From positions 83,892,278 to 83,956,277 of the forward strand of contig CM043967.1 of the NCBI GenBank assembly GCA_014529385.2: a stretch of DNA of 64,000 nt. The letters are read 5' to 3'. The notes under the pieces are model-generated. The model was not told where the DNA came from. It made no database searches and saw nothing but the letters and a program-made list of their open reading frames with translations. The DNA comes from Adiantum capillus-veneris (lineage: Eukaryota > Streptophyta > Polypodiopsida > Polypodiales > Pteridaceae). This document shows, in pieces, positions 1 to 11,776 of the stretch; position 1 is the first letter of the stretch, and each line of letters opens with the position of its first letter. The translations under genes were made by a program, and so were the position numbers.

Positions 1-1
1 C

Positions 2-1062
2 AGTGTACTCCCAACACCAGAGGGCAAACAGATTCCAAAGCAGATTTCTCAGGCTGAGGAGGACCAGGAGGAAGAGGAGGAAGAGGAGAGGGAGATGGAG
101 TTCCATGAAGAGGAAGAGAAACTACAAAGCATTGAGATGCTGGACATTGCAAAATTTAAAGCAGAAAACATCACTAAAGTGGAGAATGTTGACATTGAGG
201 ATGAAGATGTTGATCCTTTGCATTGCACAACAACATTTTCCACATACAAAGTTAACAGAAAGGAATATGTTTTGCTGAATGACATTCAGCATCTTTTTTA
301 TCTAAGGGAAGTTTTGGCTGAGTGGGGATGTAATGACATAGGATTCATTGATTACTCTTCTTGCCCCTTAGCAGTCTTGGACACAGAGGCAGAAAATTTT
401 ATTGACAGCTCAAGTGTTGAAAAGCTTGTGCAGGACATTGTTCTGAGATATGAGCAACAGGGTGTACGTTTTGAAGAGGAGTTCAATGAGATCCAAAAAA
501 GGCTTAAAATAGAGCATATGGGAAGGAAAAGACCAGAGATTATGAAGTAAGGGCAACTAGATCCATTGATATATGGGAACCTGCCTTTTTTGAGGAGGAT
601 GAGTCTCTTAAGGTATGTTTATGACCATTTTGCTTTGTCTAATTAATGTGCCAAAAAATTAACCAAGACATATTTTTGCAGATTGAAATACTGGACACAA
701 ACAAATTCCTTGGTAGGGGGAAGGGTTCCAGACCATTAAAATTAGGAAGGAACCAGAGCTTGGGACACTTTATTGGGAAGCTCAACAAAGAGACTGTCAT
801 TATATTCCATAACAAGTTTACAAGAGAACCATTGCTGCCAATGCTTGCAATTAAAGCACTTGCAAAGGTTGTTGGTTCATATCAGCTTCCTCCAGGGTTA
901 GAGAAGTTAATATTGGTGGAAAAGGAGGAAGCCATCAGAATTTTTGGATTCTTCCCTGGACTTATTGGTTCTAGAGCTGGTTATTTTGCCACAATGGCAT
1001 CCTATGTGCTTGCCCACAATGGACCTCATTTCTTGATGTACCTTCAAGACCATGATCTTTGA
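2..1062 (+). pseudogene. Two-exon broken gene, left-truncated, unrecognised
   Basis: The reading frame is open from the left edge, so the gene begins outside the window. Its start here is a Glu-rich acidic stretch, followed by a mixed region up to the stop at 548-550. A second frame opens between about 508 and 547 and reads on in register to a clean donor at 613-614. A 69 bp intron (613-681) ends in TTTTTGCAG. Exon 2 (682-1062) continues in phase 0 and ends in TGA. The frame change most likely lies in the G/A-rich run near 520-531. It means either a pseudogene or an indel error in the assembly. I recognise no domain. The 3' end overlaps the convergent minus-strand gene. A second gene of a mobile element is possible, but this is inference. 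Confidence 0.5.
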
Positions 1063-3093
1063 TGGCATTGTGGAGAGCTTTCCACTGGTTATACTTCACA
1101 TTGGATGAACCCTTCTTGGCATTTACCTTTCCTAGTTTGCCATGAAACCCTAGGAAAGCTCTGGCCTTCACACCACCAACAAAGACCTTTCTAGGCACAT
1201 TGTTTCCATTTGAAGATCTCTTCAGGTCTGTTTCAATCTTAACCTTATTGATAAAACCCTTTCAATACATTTCATTACAGCATCTCTAGCTGCTTTTGGC
1301 TGTAACTTCCAGGCAAACCCCACATACAGATGTACAATTTTCTCCACAATTCTGCAAAGAGCATGCAGAGTGCATATGTGGACATTAGCAAGTGGAATAT
1401 TTAAAACTGCTTTGAAGTTTGGATCTTGAGTATGCCTATTGGGTGCTTTGTTCCAATTTGCAGGATTACATTCTTTTGTTGATGCCATACAATACAGACA
1501 AGGGCTCTTTGCCATAGCTCCTTTGGAGACATTGTACATACATTTAAGGGTTTTAAGGTCTCCTCCCATGTGCCATTCCACCCTGTAACTTCCAAACCCT
1601 TCAACTTCAAGCTCTTCCCCTAATTCTTGTGCATTAATGACTTCGGGTATTGTTGTTTGATGGAAAACCCAATCCAGAACATCAAAGTCTTCACTCTCTA
1701 CTTCAAAAGCACCTAGCCACCAGACATTCTTCTCCGATTGCATGCTGAAGTACTTGGTATCCTTCGGTTTCAATGCTCTGTTCATTAAAGTTATGGAAAT
1801 CCTCTCAATTTTTCTGTTCTTAACAATCTCGCATTCATCAAGCTTTATCACAAAACTGACAACACCATTTGCTTCTGTATGCTCCAGCTCATAGAATCTG
1901 ATCATTTCCTTCTGAAGTGTCTTCAAGTCAAGGAAAATATTATTGAACTCGTCAAATTGAAGATCCCTCTTTTTACCATGATAGGTACCATGAATGTGGT
2001 GAGGCTCACCCAACATCTCCATTATCCTCTCATTGATCTTTTTCCTTGCCTGCTGCACAATGGATGGCTTTGGAAGCAAAGAGGACCTGACTTTACATTG
2101 CTTTAACCTTGAGTTCACATTTCTAAACAGCTTGCTATAACCATGCTAATGCCTACCTTATCCATAGTATATTGCACATCCTCCTTGTCCAAGCAAGAGC
2201 TCTACAAAAATCCCTCAATGCACTGCTCCTTTGCCTTGTTAAACTTCTTCTCTGTGAAAATCTTTTTGGCAACCTTGGGAGGTAAAACATCACAATAATG
2301 TTTAGCTTCCATTTCCATGTTTGATGCAGAGTTTGGTTGTAGCAAAGTCCTAAATCAAAAGGTACAAAATTAACTGATTATTGATCTTGTCCAAATGACA
2401 CCAACAAAATAAACAAACAATGATCAACTAAATTAAATCATTTAATAAAGAACAACTGCAATAGGGTCTTAATAACAACCTAACAAAAAGATTAACAACC
2501 TAACAAAGAAAAGTAACCTACGCATATTAACAAAGAAAAGTAACCTAAGCATATTAACAAAGAAAAGTAACCTAAGCATATTAACAAAGAATAGTAGCAA
2601 CTTAACAATATACAATAAGCATATATACCTTGCTGCTCTGATTCTCCTGCTGCAACCTCCTCCACCACGTCTCAAGGCTTCAATGTTCTTTGACTTCTTT
2701 TCTCTTTGTCTGTTTCCTAACATTGTATTCTTTCTTCAAGCTTGTTGAGCTGAGTTTGTAGCTTTTCGTCGCTCTCTTTACATTCCTCAAGCTGTTGTTT
2801 AAGAGTATTTATCATTTGTTTGGCCAAATGATCTTCTAACTTAAGAATATCTCTCTCTACCGCAAGACTCTGTGTATAACCCAGCAACCCTCTTTGACCA
2901 TCACCCACAAATTTTATCAAAGATGAACATTTTGATAATGGGGGAGTGCTCTTTGTCATTGGGTCCACTGGATACAATCTTCCATCAGTCCAGATATCAA
3001 TGTGTTTTTTTTAATCTTGCCGCATTGCTTCAAATACGGACGAGGACACCTCTGCACATTTGTTTCTCTTGCGCACTGGACAATATTCTTCAT
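1040..3093 (-). pseudogene. Decayed multi-exon transposase-like gene
   Basis: Reads leftward from an ATG at 3093. Exon 1 (3093-2629) carries a Lys/Glu/Gln coiled-coil segment at about 2750-2850. The intron (2628-2350) has GT and TTTAG ends, and the phase-2 junction restores one frame. Exon 2 follows from 2349. The body (about 2140-1222) has a Gly-Gly-Asp-Leu-Lys motif, a CLYC cysteine pair near 1490 and a Leu-His-Ala-Leu-Cys motif. This layout recalls an uncharacterised transposase-like protein family seen in several eukaryotes, judged by memory of pattern only. Breaks seen: frameshifts near 3003-3011 (A run), 2717-2740, 2140-2150 and 1240-1260, and an in-frame TAG at 2202-2204. A possible last donor lies near 1045. 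With four frameshifts it is probably dead, although indel-type assembly error could explain some. Confidence 0.45.
2501..2599. repeat. 27 bp tandem repeat, three copies plus a partial
   Basis: Units start at 2501, 2528 and 2555, with a diverged partial copy from 2582. The array lies inside the intron of the minus-strand transposase-like gene and differs by single bases between units. Confidence 0.85.
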
Positions 3094-3099
3094 TTAGCT

Positions 3100-3460
3100 C
3101 AATGTGTAGATGGTATAAGCTTCTCTTCTCCATGGAAGTCTATTAACAGTATTTGTTAGAGATAGTACTATAGAGAAAAGATCTGCAGATACGAGGAAGA
3201 AGACGACACAGAAAAGGTTTGTTTCAGCAAGTGAAATTTTGAATTTTGGGCCAAAACTAACGTTTTCGTTAGTTTTGGAGGGAGTATTTTTTAGAATACT
3301 AAAGATCCTAGAAATATTTGACAATGACATGTTTCCGCGGAGGTAAAAAGGACGCAAACTCACCTTTTTACAAACATTTCACTATTTTTTAAATAAAGTA
3401 TATATTCTCTCTCTACATATTCTTACAGGGCACAAAAGTGACCTCAAAATTCCCCTAATG
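3100..3460. other. Unassigned spacer left of element 1
   Basis: AT-rich sequence between the start of the minus-strand transposase-like gene and the first LTR. It would hold the promoter of that gene. I see no convincing coding region or terminal repeat. Confidence 0.4.
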
Positions 3461-4424
3461 CCCCTCCAAAAGGCTTTGTATCAAAGGAGACATTTTACTA
3501 TACAATACTTTGTGTTCCTTCAATAACTTGCTGGTGCAATGAAGATGGAAGCTTCAAGCACCATGCACACACTTATAAAACACAACATCAATTCCCTCAT
3601 GGTCTCAAACCCAAGACCTCACACACCTTTGAAGATGGTGAGAGCTAGCGGGGTATGAGAGTAGATTGAGAGGAAGAAGGAGTATTCTTACAAGAAAGAA
3701 GTATATCTCCTCACCTAATCACTCATAAAAGCTTAGCATAGCTTAGTAATTAGCATGGTAGAGGAGATGAGCATGCATTGAATCTTGGCTCTTGGTTGGA
3801 TTTGCATCACAAAGCCAAGAGTTGTTGGTTTGGAGTACGCTTCCCTTCTCACAAGCTTGGAGTGGGTGATGAGCTTTCCATTAAAGCTTGAGAACGAGAG
3901 AGAGTCTTCTTTGCTTCACACATGAGATTGTGTGTGTATGTGTGTGATAATGCCTTGCCAAAATCAGTCCCCCTCTCTCTCTTGGTCGACCCCTCATGCA
4001 TCTTACTCATGTTGGTACCCCATTGGACCCTGCAGAGCTTAGCCAATGATAATTGAGAAGCATAAGTGATAGCCTTGTGACATGTGTCCCCCTTTCCCCT
4101 TTTTATGAGAGATTTAGGTAATTAAATAATGCAATTAAACTCTCATTGGACCCCTTTGTCTTCTGGCCAATAGGAATCAGGCAAGCCAGTTGGCTGATGA
4201 ATGCTCATTGAACCCCTTGGGAGACTGTCCAATAGTCTTCTAGAGAGATTTATTCTTATTGGTTCTTTTATCAAGTGTTTTTGAATGAATTAAACTAGAT
4301 TTACTCTAGCCTAATTCTCATTGGTCCACCTCTATGGCCATCCAATAGGATTTGAGTGCACCTTGGGGGCAACTGGGCCAGGGAGTTGACATGTGTCCCC
4401 TATTCCCTTTATGTAAAGGGATCT

Positions 4425-4485
<61 letters not shown>

Positions 4486-4848
4486 CTCTCTCATCCCCTA
4501 CTTACAGGGCTCGCCCCCTCCTCTTTAGGAGTCTTTGAAGACTTTTTGCACACTACAAAGCATCCAATTTTCCTAAGGAATGACCATTGGACTTAACCTT
4601 TGAATTTTGGAACCTTAGCATTTTGGAAGTCTTAATGAGCTGAACCTTAGGTCTTTGAAGCCCATTGCTTGCACATTGCTCTTCTACAGATGGTGGATCC
4701 CTATTTTCCCTCCTTTGGATCCCTATTGTGACCAGTTTGCTAGCCTTACAATAATCTAGCTTTTTCTCCCCTGGTACTTTCCCATATTAAATGATCAGTT
4801 TAACATGAGAAAATCATTTAGGAGAATTGGATATTAGTTATTATGACA
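3461..4848 (-). repeat. 3' LTR of element 1 (LTR A), truncated at its outer end
   Basis: Matches the LTRs at 10466 and 12576 from the end of their poly-C run onward, for example the stretch after CCAAAAGGCTTTG. The first ~250 bp of those LTRs is absent here. The inner end is CA at 4848, directly beside the polypurine tract. Confidence 0.85.
4428..4483. repeat. (TG)n microsatellite in LTR A
   Basis: About 28 TG units. At the homologous position LTRs B and C carry (GA)n instead. Confidence 0.95.
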
Positions 4849-4850
4849 TT

Positions 4851-4885
4851 ACCTCTCTCTTGAAATCATAGTCGTCCTCGACTAT
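4851..4885 (-). promoter_or_regulatory. Polypurine tract and adjacent stem-loop of element 1
   Basis: On the minus strand a purine run (complement of 4851-4862) primes plus-strand DNA synthesis and abuts the LTR. Next to it, 4868-4885 forms a perfect 7 bp inverted repeat, ATAGTCG/CGACTAT, with a 4-base loop. Element 2 has the same stem-loop at 20400-20417. Confidence 0.75.
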
Positions 4886-4887
4886 GG

Positions 4888-5202
4888 GATAGAGAAGATA
4901 AAGACTATTTATTAGTCCTTTTTCTAGCGGGTAGAGGATCCCTATCTTACCCTACGACATCGTTCCAGAATATATGGCTAATCCATTTGGCGCTTGAGAG
5001 CCTAAGCTACCGCAAGCATTTCTATGCATTAGTCCTATCAATCTTCCATAGTAGAGTGACAAGCTCTACTTGGTGTTTGGGAGACATCGTCTTCGCAAAC
5101 TTGATCCTAAGCATGCATACTACTTAACAGTTGTGCACAATAAAGAAAAAGAGAGTCTTATAAGGTAAAAACTTTGTTAATTTTAAACATTTGTACATTT
5201 TC
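4888..5202 (-). other. Non-coding tail of element 1 between integrase and PPT
   Basis: No open frame. The matching stretch in element 2 is 20079-20399, which shares phrases with it, so this is the 3' untranslated part of the element. Confidence 0.6.
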
Positions 5203-6787
5203 TTACTCTAGGGAAGCATTGTAAGCATTGACAAGGTTTAGGTTATCCATTAATTGTATGCCTTGCATCCATCTAACATCTTCAAAAGGATAGTTCTTCA
5301 ACTTAATAAGATACCGTCGGATAATCTTACCGCGTCTCAATACCTTGTCTTCGTGTCGAAGAATGGACTCGGGCTGCAGCACCTCTTCTTGGTCCTTGAT
5401 CTCCGATGGGTCTTCAATAGTTGGTTCTTGATGTGGCTCTCCTTTGTAAGGCTTTAGTAGGCTCACATGGAAAGCATTGTGTATGAGCCAATGACTGGGC
5501 AACTTAAGTTGATAGGCCATCTCATTAATTGGTCTAAAAATTTGGAAGGGACCATAGTACCTTTTGCTAACTTAGCATAGTACTTTTGGTGTCCCGTAGG
5601 ATTCTTGCCCGTCGTGTGCCTTAATCGAGCCTTGGAAAATTTAAACAAGACCCAATCATTTTCTTTAAAGGCTTGGGCTCTTCTGTGCTTATCAGCAGCA
5701 GCCTTTTGCCTTTACTGTGAGATAAAGATAGCATCCTTAATCTTTCGGAAAGATTCTTGTAGGTCTTGGCTATACTCATCTGCAGCGAAGATCTTCCCGT
5801 GTACCTTAAGAAGCACGGAACTTTTTGATCTTCCCTCAATTACCTCGAAAGGTGCTTTTCTCATGGAGGTATGTACAGTATTATTGTAGGCATACTCCAC
5901 TAAGGGTAAGTACTTCTCCCATTGGGACCTTTGATCTACTTCCATTACATAGGCTTTTAGTAGATCAAGAATTGTTAGGTTAGCTATTTCACTTTGGCCA
6001 TCTGTTTGCGGTAGATAGGCCAAAGAGAAGTTTAGCCTTGTCTCTAAATTCTCAAAGAGACCCTTCCAGAAATTACTGGTCATTCTAGGATCTCTATTCG
6101 ACATTATGGACATCGGCAAGCCATGGTACTTGAAGATTTGTGATATGAAGAGGGTTGCCATTTAATGGGCTTTGATAGTCCTTTTGACAGGTATAAAATG
6201 AGCTTGTTTGTTGAACATGTCTACTATCGTCCATATTCCTGTATTCCCATGGATAGACTTGGGCAATCCAAAGATAAAATCCATGGATATGCTCTCCCAT
6301 GGTGAATGAGGGATTGGCAAAGGTTGAAGAAATCCAAGTGCTTCTCTCTATCAAACTTCGTCTTTTGGCATACCACACATTTAGAAACATACTCTTGTAT
6401 GTTTTCTTTCATGGCAGGCCAATAGAAATATGTTTCAATCCCTTTTAGGGTAGACTGAATCCCTCTATGCCTGGCATAAGGAGGAGCATGAGATTCATAC
6501 ATTATTTTCTCACGTAGTGAGTTAGTAACGCATAGTCTATTGTCATAGAGAAGATAACCATCTTGTAAAGTAAATGGTTCCTCTTTCTTCCCTAATGCAA
6601 GGGCTGAAATCACATCTCTAAAATCGGGATCATTAACATACTCATCTATCATAGAAGATAGATCATTGTGAGTTGCTATGGAAACGGCATTCACTCTCGG
6701 CCGTCTTGAGAGTGCATCGGCTACTTGATTATTCTTGCCAACAAAGTGAGCAATATGAAAATGAATTGTGAAGGGAAATTTTCCCAC
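5203..6787 (-). pseudogene. Element 1 integrase with chromodomain-like end, broken
   Basis: Inserts retroelement DNA. The N-terminal zinc-binding part is in 6787-6224, with paired His and the CVVCQ cysteine pair. The catalytic core begins with SMDFIFG near 6290, then changes frame. It continues in 6161-5712 with NRDPRMTS and DGQSEIAN. The first residue of the usual SDRDP motif is Asn here. By alignment with other integrases this looks like loss of the second catalytic Asp; element 2 keeps SDRDP. The end (5520-5203) has a chromodomain-like RRYLIKLKNYPFEDVRW segment. At least four frame breaks make it inactive. Confidence 0.9.
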
Positions 6788-7294
6788 CTCATTTGTTTGT
6801 CGGAGAGTTTGGACTGCGTCATGAAGTACTTAAGGCTTTGCTGATCCGTCCACAGAATGAAAGGAGTCCCCAGTAAGTAGTGCTTCCATGAGTCTAAGGC
6901 ATGTAGAACTGTGAGGAGTTCCTTTTCATATATGCCTAGAGATTTCTCAACAGGGTCGAGCCTTCGACTTTCATAGCCTATGGCATGCCCTTCTTGGAGC
7001 AAAATAGCTCCAAGGCAATCACCAGTAGCATCACATTGGACGTCAAATGGCTTTGACAGATCCGATAGTGTAATCACAGGTTGAGAGATAAGCTTTTCAA
7101 AAGCATTGTTCTCCTTGGCAGACCCATGTATACCTAATGTTTTTCTTTGTTAGGTCATGTAAATGTCCCGCGATTTGTGAGAACTTTTCTATGAAGCGTC
7201 GATAGTATGCACACATACCTATGAATATTCTTCGTTCATGAAGATTCCTTAGATTAGGCCATCCTTTTATTATCTCTAGCTTTGATGGATCCAT
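6721..7294 (-). pseudogene. Element 1 RNase H region, broken
   Basis: Degrades the RNA of RNA-DNA hybrids during reverse transcription. 7294-7097 holds the connection after RT (MCAYYRRFIEKFSQIAG). It ends at a stop, and the frame resumes at 7077. There DVQCDATGDCLGAILLQ, YEKELLTVLHALDSWKHYL and WTDQQSLKYF match the catalytic blocks of gypsy RNase H. The frame breaks again near 6790 before the integrase. Confidence 0.88.
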
Positions 7295-7339
7295 TTGGAT
7301 GCCATCTTGAGAGATAATATGACCTAAATACTGAATCTC

Positions 7340-8599
7340 TTATAATAAAAACTCACTTTTCTTTCGATTAATATAAAGTTTATTCTCTTGTAAGACTTGA
7401 AATATTACTTGGAGTTTCTTGTGTTCGTCTAATGAATTAGAGTAGATGATAATGTCATCAAAGAACACTCCAGTAAAGGTTCGATGAGGCTTAAATAACT
7501 TCTCCATCAAGAGGTTGAATGTGGCTAGTGCATTGGTCAAGCCAAAAGGCATGATGATGTATTCGTAAAGACCAAACGTAGTGCGAAATGCGGTCTTTAC
7601 AATGTCTTGATCAACTATCCTTATTTGATGGTAGCCACTTTTTAGGTCAATTCTATTGAAGTAGGTCCGCCCTTGTAGCTTATCAAATAGGTCTTCTACC
7701 TGTGCAATGGGAAACCTATTCTTGATAGTGATCCTATTTAGTGCTATATAGTCGACAGACATATGATATGTGTCGTCTTTCTTTTGCACTAATAACACCG
7801 GTGAGCAAAATGGAGATGAGCTAGGCCTAACCATGCCCTTCTCAACTAACTCATGCACTTGCCACATAATCTCCTCTTGTTGAGCTTGAGAAACTCTATA
7901 AGGAGGTTTGTTAGGCAGTGAACTCCCTGGAAGAAGTTCAATTGCATGGTCATCATTGCCTCGTTTAGGAGGTAGTTCACAAGGGATGTTGTCAATAAAG
8001 ACATCTTGAAATCCCTTGAGAAAATTGGATAACTCTAATTCCTTGTGATTGTTTATATTTTCTTTTGTTGAAGCATTAGGTTCATTTTGAGAATCTTTAA
8101 CAAAAATCATGTACACAGTAATAGAGCTCTTTATTGACTTATTGAAAGCTTGCATATGTACAATGGGTACGGTGTTACCCAACTCCTTAGCATCTATGTG
8201 CATATCTTTTTCCTTGAACCTAAAGTAGATTTTCTTTTCAGGGAATTTAACATTAGCAGCCATGCAATCAAACCATGGTGCCCCTAGGATTACTTCCTTA
8301 TGCTTGAGAGAAGAGATAAAGAAGTCCTCTTTGTCCACATAGCTTTGGACATGGAGCCTCAATTTACAAATTAAGGGAGTGACTGAAGCTTCTTGCCCCT
8401 TGAAAGCACCATTGGAGGGTAGGACATCTCCCGTCTCATAAGCTTGGATGCCTAGCTTGGTGGCCAACTTTGTGGATATAAAATTGTGAGTAGAACCAGG
8501 GTCAAAGAGAATAAAAGCATCATGTTCTCTTACCTTTCCCCAAGCATGGCATAGAGGAGATCCTTTATGGTGAGCTTCCTCTTCTTGTATTTTGACCAA
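7340..8599 (-). pseudogene. Element 1 protease and reverse transcriptase, single long frame
   Basis: The longest uninterrupted frame of the element (419 codons). The retropepsin motif is FDPGSTHNFIS near 8490, a DPG form of the usual D[ST]G. The RT blocks run in order: the YRVSQAQQEEI lead-in, [32 protein letters not shown] and the catalytic FFDDIIIYS near 7450. The RT active-site Asp pair is present. The stop at 7340 separates RT from RNase H. Upstream it connects to gag in another frame. Confidence 0.9.
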
Positions 8600-8639
8600 G
8601 GTACGTATAGGAGGCTCATGGTGGCTGTTCTTTTGGGGG

Positions 8640-10050
8640 CAAGCACGGTACGCATGCCCTTGCTCGTCGCATTTGAAACAACGGTTATCTTTACGATAAT
8701 GCTCAAGCTCTTCAGGCTAGAGTTTATTTTTGCCTTTATAAACTCCCTTCTCCTTAAATTTTTTGTTGTTGGAGTTGCCTTTAGGAGACTTTTGGACATT
8801 TTCCTTCCCCTTAGGCTCATTGTTATGGTCCTTGTTCTCCGTGGGCTTAAGATTTCTCTTAGCCCTTGTTTGGAAATTGATTCGTGAAGCCACCATGGTA
8901 TGGAGTATGACCACAGATATGGTGCGTGGCCTTTGGGAGTTGACATACTCCACCATATCTTCAGTTAACCCCGCACAAAATTATTGTTTTTTCTCTCCAA
9001 AACCCATCTTTTTGAAGACACTGGCTTTGAGATGTAAATCCCAAAACTTGTCTGCATATTTATGAATATATTCGTAAGGAGAGAGCTTCAAGCTTTGCCA
9101 TTCGGTGAGTACTTTGTCTTTGGCATCGGTAGCCAAAAACTGCTTCATGATGGAAGCTCTTAAAGCTTTCCATGTTCGTGGAGCTTCACCATTTGCTCGT
9201 AGGCTAGAACACCATTGCCTGACGGACTTTTGAAATTGCATGGCTACATGGTGCAGCTTAGAGGACTCCGTGAAGCCCTCATCTCCAAACGCCGCATCAC
9301 ATTGTTGGATGAAAGCCAAGACTTTGTCCGTAGCACCAAAGGTGCCATCGTAGGTAATGCAAGAGATGTTCTTTCCTCCCTCTTTGGACTTCTTGAGCTT
9401 GGTCGATCTCTTCCGCGCGGCATAGGATTTCCTATGGCCTCTTCTTTTTGGTGGTTCAAAAGTTGCATCATCACTTTAATCAGAAGATGAAGAATTTGAG
9501 GAAATGGAGAAGAGGGTGACCTCTTTCTTGCCTTTTTCTTGCCTTGGTTCTCCTTGTCTGCACCATCACATTCTTCATAAGAGGAAGATGATGAAGAATA
9601 TGGAGAAGAGGCTGACCTCTTTCTCTCCTTTTTCTTCTCTTGTTTTTTATCATCCCTCTTTGAATTATGGTGGGGAGAGGTTTGCGATGGTCTTCTCCGT
9701 TTAGGAGGTGATGGAAAGCGACTCCTTTGGGAAGGAGATGCGTCATAAAGAAGTAAATTTTTGAGCCCTTCGTATGGATCCTCTTCTTCTTCCCGAATCG
9801 GAGAGAGGCCTCTTTTGGAAGTCTCACAAGGAGGCTGCCTAGGTACTCTCTCTTCTTGGTGGGGAGTTTGGAGAATCCCATGGGCACGAAGCTGTCGTTG
9901 CACTTCACTTTGGAGGGATGGATTGCCCATGTCTTGTTGAAGCCTAGAAACAAGGTAGTGAACAAGCATAGGGGCATCATTAGTAGCCTTCTCATTAGCA
10001 AAATCAAAGCTATCAACATTAATTTCACTCTCTTTACTATTGTTAGCCAT
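8640..10050 (-). pseudogene. Element 1 gag, frameshifted
   Basis: Structural capsid protein of the retrotransposon particle. It starts with MANNSKESEINVDSFDF at 10050, followed by a Ser/Arg/Lys-rich linker. The frame shifts near 9480. The capsid core follows in 9319-8981 (VRQWCSSLRANGEAPRTWKA), stops at 8981, and resumes in 8956-8717. A well-formed CCHC zinc knuckle (CX2CX4HX4C) lies near 8640-8690. In other frames the linker gives long false ORFs. The first ~320 bases recur at 11826-12160. Confidence 0.88.
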
Positions 10051-10452
10051 TCTAACAATTTTTAGGTGTAATATTTTTAGGTGTACTTTGGCACTTCAAG
10101 CCCTAGTTGCTACTCCTCTTTACCCCTTTAGAAAAGCACTCAAGCTATTGTACCCATGGCTCGAATATCATTAATTGCAAGGAATAGAAGAGAGGGTTTT
10201 TCAACACCAAAATAGTACCGGCTCCTAGCAAGCTTCTAATAGCTCAATAGTGGTTAAGCCATAGGCAATCCCCGTAGGAATCCACTATTAAGACCACAAC
10301 TCTCGACAGTGATGCCCCACTATTTGCACGAAGCAGGCGCACTGCAAGGCTGAAAAATGCCTATTCTACTTACTCAATTGCAATTAATAATACCAACCAT
10401 TTATAGCTAGCTTAAGGACCTGCCTTCTTGCTCAAGAAAAGAGAAACCTTGT
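10051..10452 (-). other. Leader of element 1 between gag start and PBS
   Basis: About 400 bp without an open frame. It is repeated almost base for base at 12161-12562 in the duplicated copy. Confidence 0.7.
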
Positions 10453-10464
10453 GCTCTGATACCA
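10453..10464 (-). promoter_or_regulatory. Primer binding site of element 1
   Basis: The minus strand reads TGGTATCAGAGC, complementary to the 3' end of initiator tRNA-Met. It lies one base inside the LTR end at 10466. Confidence 0.9.
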
Positions 10465-10689
10465 ATGTAACATTTAACGGCTTAGTAACTTGTGTGTAGC
10501 AGAAAATAACATGAACATAGTGAGCATTTCATTAGAATAGATTCCTAATGAGCATAGCAAGAGTGCTTGGATGGAGAGAACAACAAAAAGCATAACCCCT
10601 AGTTAGATAGGCATGAACAATACTTCAAAAGAGAGAGAAATTAAGCTATTGGCAACAGTTGAGGACCGGATTTACATGGAGCGCCCCCC

Positions 10690-10690
<1 letters not shown>

Positions 10691-10722
<32 letters not shown>
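10691..10722. repeat. Poly-C run of 32 bases in LTR B
   Basis: A mononucleotide C tract, preceded by GCGCCCCCCA. The equivalent in LTR C is 31 bases. The left LTR A begins exactly at the distal edge of this tract. Confidence 0.95.
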
Positions 10723-10725
<3 letters not shown>

Positions 10726-11193
10726 AAAAGGCTTTGTATTATAGGTTCCCCCCATCAAAGGAGACATTTTACAATACAATACTTGTGTTCCTTAAATAAC
10801 TTGCTAGTGCAATGAAGATGGAAGCTTCAAGCACCATGCACACACTTATAAAACACAACATCAATTCCCTCACGGTCTCAGACCCAAGACCTCACACACC
10901 TTTGAATATGGTGAGAGCTAGCGGGGTATGAGAGTAGATTGAGAGGAAGAAAGAGAATTTTTACAAGAAAGAAGTATATCTCCTCACCTAATCACTCATA
11001 AAATCTTAGCATAGCTTAGTAATTGTCCTGGTAGAGGAGATGAGCATGCATTGAAGCTTGGCTCTTGGTTGGATTTGCATCACAAAGCCAAGAGTCGTTG
11101 GAGTAGGCTTCCCTTCTCACAAGCTTGGAGTAGGTGATGAGCTTTCCATCAAATCTTGAGAAGGAGAGAGAGTCTTCTTTGCTTCACACATGA

Positions 11194-11196
<3 letters not shown>

Positions 11197-11236
<40 letters not shown>
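11197..11236. repeat. (GT)n microsatellite in LTR B
   Basis: About 20 units. The duplicated copy in LTR C has about 60. Confidence 0.95.
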
Positions 11237-11237
<1 letters not shown>

Positions 11238-11711
11238 TAATGCCTTGCCAAAATCAGCCCCCTCTCTCTCTCTGTTGACCCCTCATGCATTTTACTCATG
11301 CTAGCACCCCATTGGACCCTGTAGAGCTTAGCCAATGATAATTGAGAAGCATAAGTGATAGCCTTATGACATGGGACTCCCTTTCCCCTTTTGTGAGAGC
11401 TTTAAGTAATTAAATAATTCAATTAAACTCTCATTGGACCCCTTTGTCTTCTGGCCACCAATAGGAATCAGGCAAGCCATTGGGTTGCCGAATGCTCATT
11501 GGACCGCTTGGGAGACTGTCCAATAGTCTTCTAGAGAGATTAATTCTTATTGGTTCTTTTATCAAGTGTTTTTGAATGAATTAAATTAGATTTACTCTAG
11601 CCTAATTCTCATTGGTCCACCTCTATGGCCATCCAATAGGATTTGAGTGCACCTCGGGGGCAACTGCGCTAGGGAGTCATGTGTCCCCTATTCTTTTTGT
11701 GTAAAGGGAGC

Positions 11712-11712
<1 letters not shown>

Positions 11713-11775
<63 letters not shown>
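11713..11775. repeat. (GA)n microsatellite in LTR B
   Basis: About 31 units, followed by a short GT stretch and the conserved TTTCTCTCTCATCC. Confidence 0.95.

Positions 11776-11776
<1 letters not shown>

Noticed and set aside
971-1198. Separate small minus-strand gene starting at a GTG
   Set aside because: It reads in continuity, one frame off, with the end of the transposase-like gene, so it is the 3' part of that gene.
2501-2599. CRISPR-like array
   Set aside because: The units abut without unique spacers and lie in a eukaryotic intron, so it is a plain tandem repeat.
9480-10058. 192-codon minus-strand ORF in the element 1 gag region
   Set aside because: An alternative frame of the gag start. 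The frame with MANNSKESEINVD matches element 2 gag.
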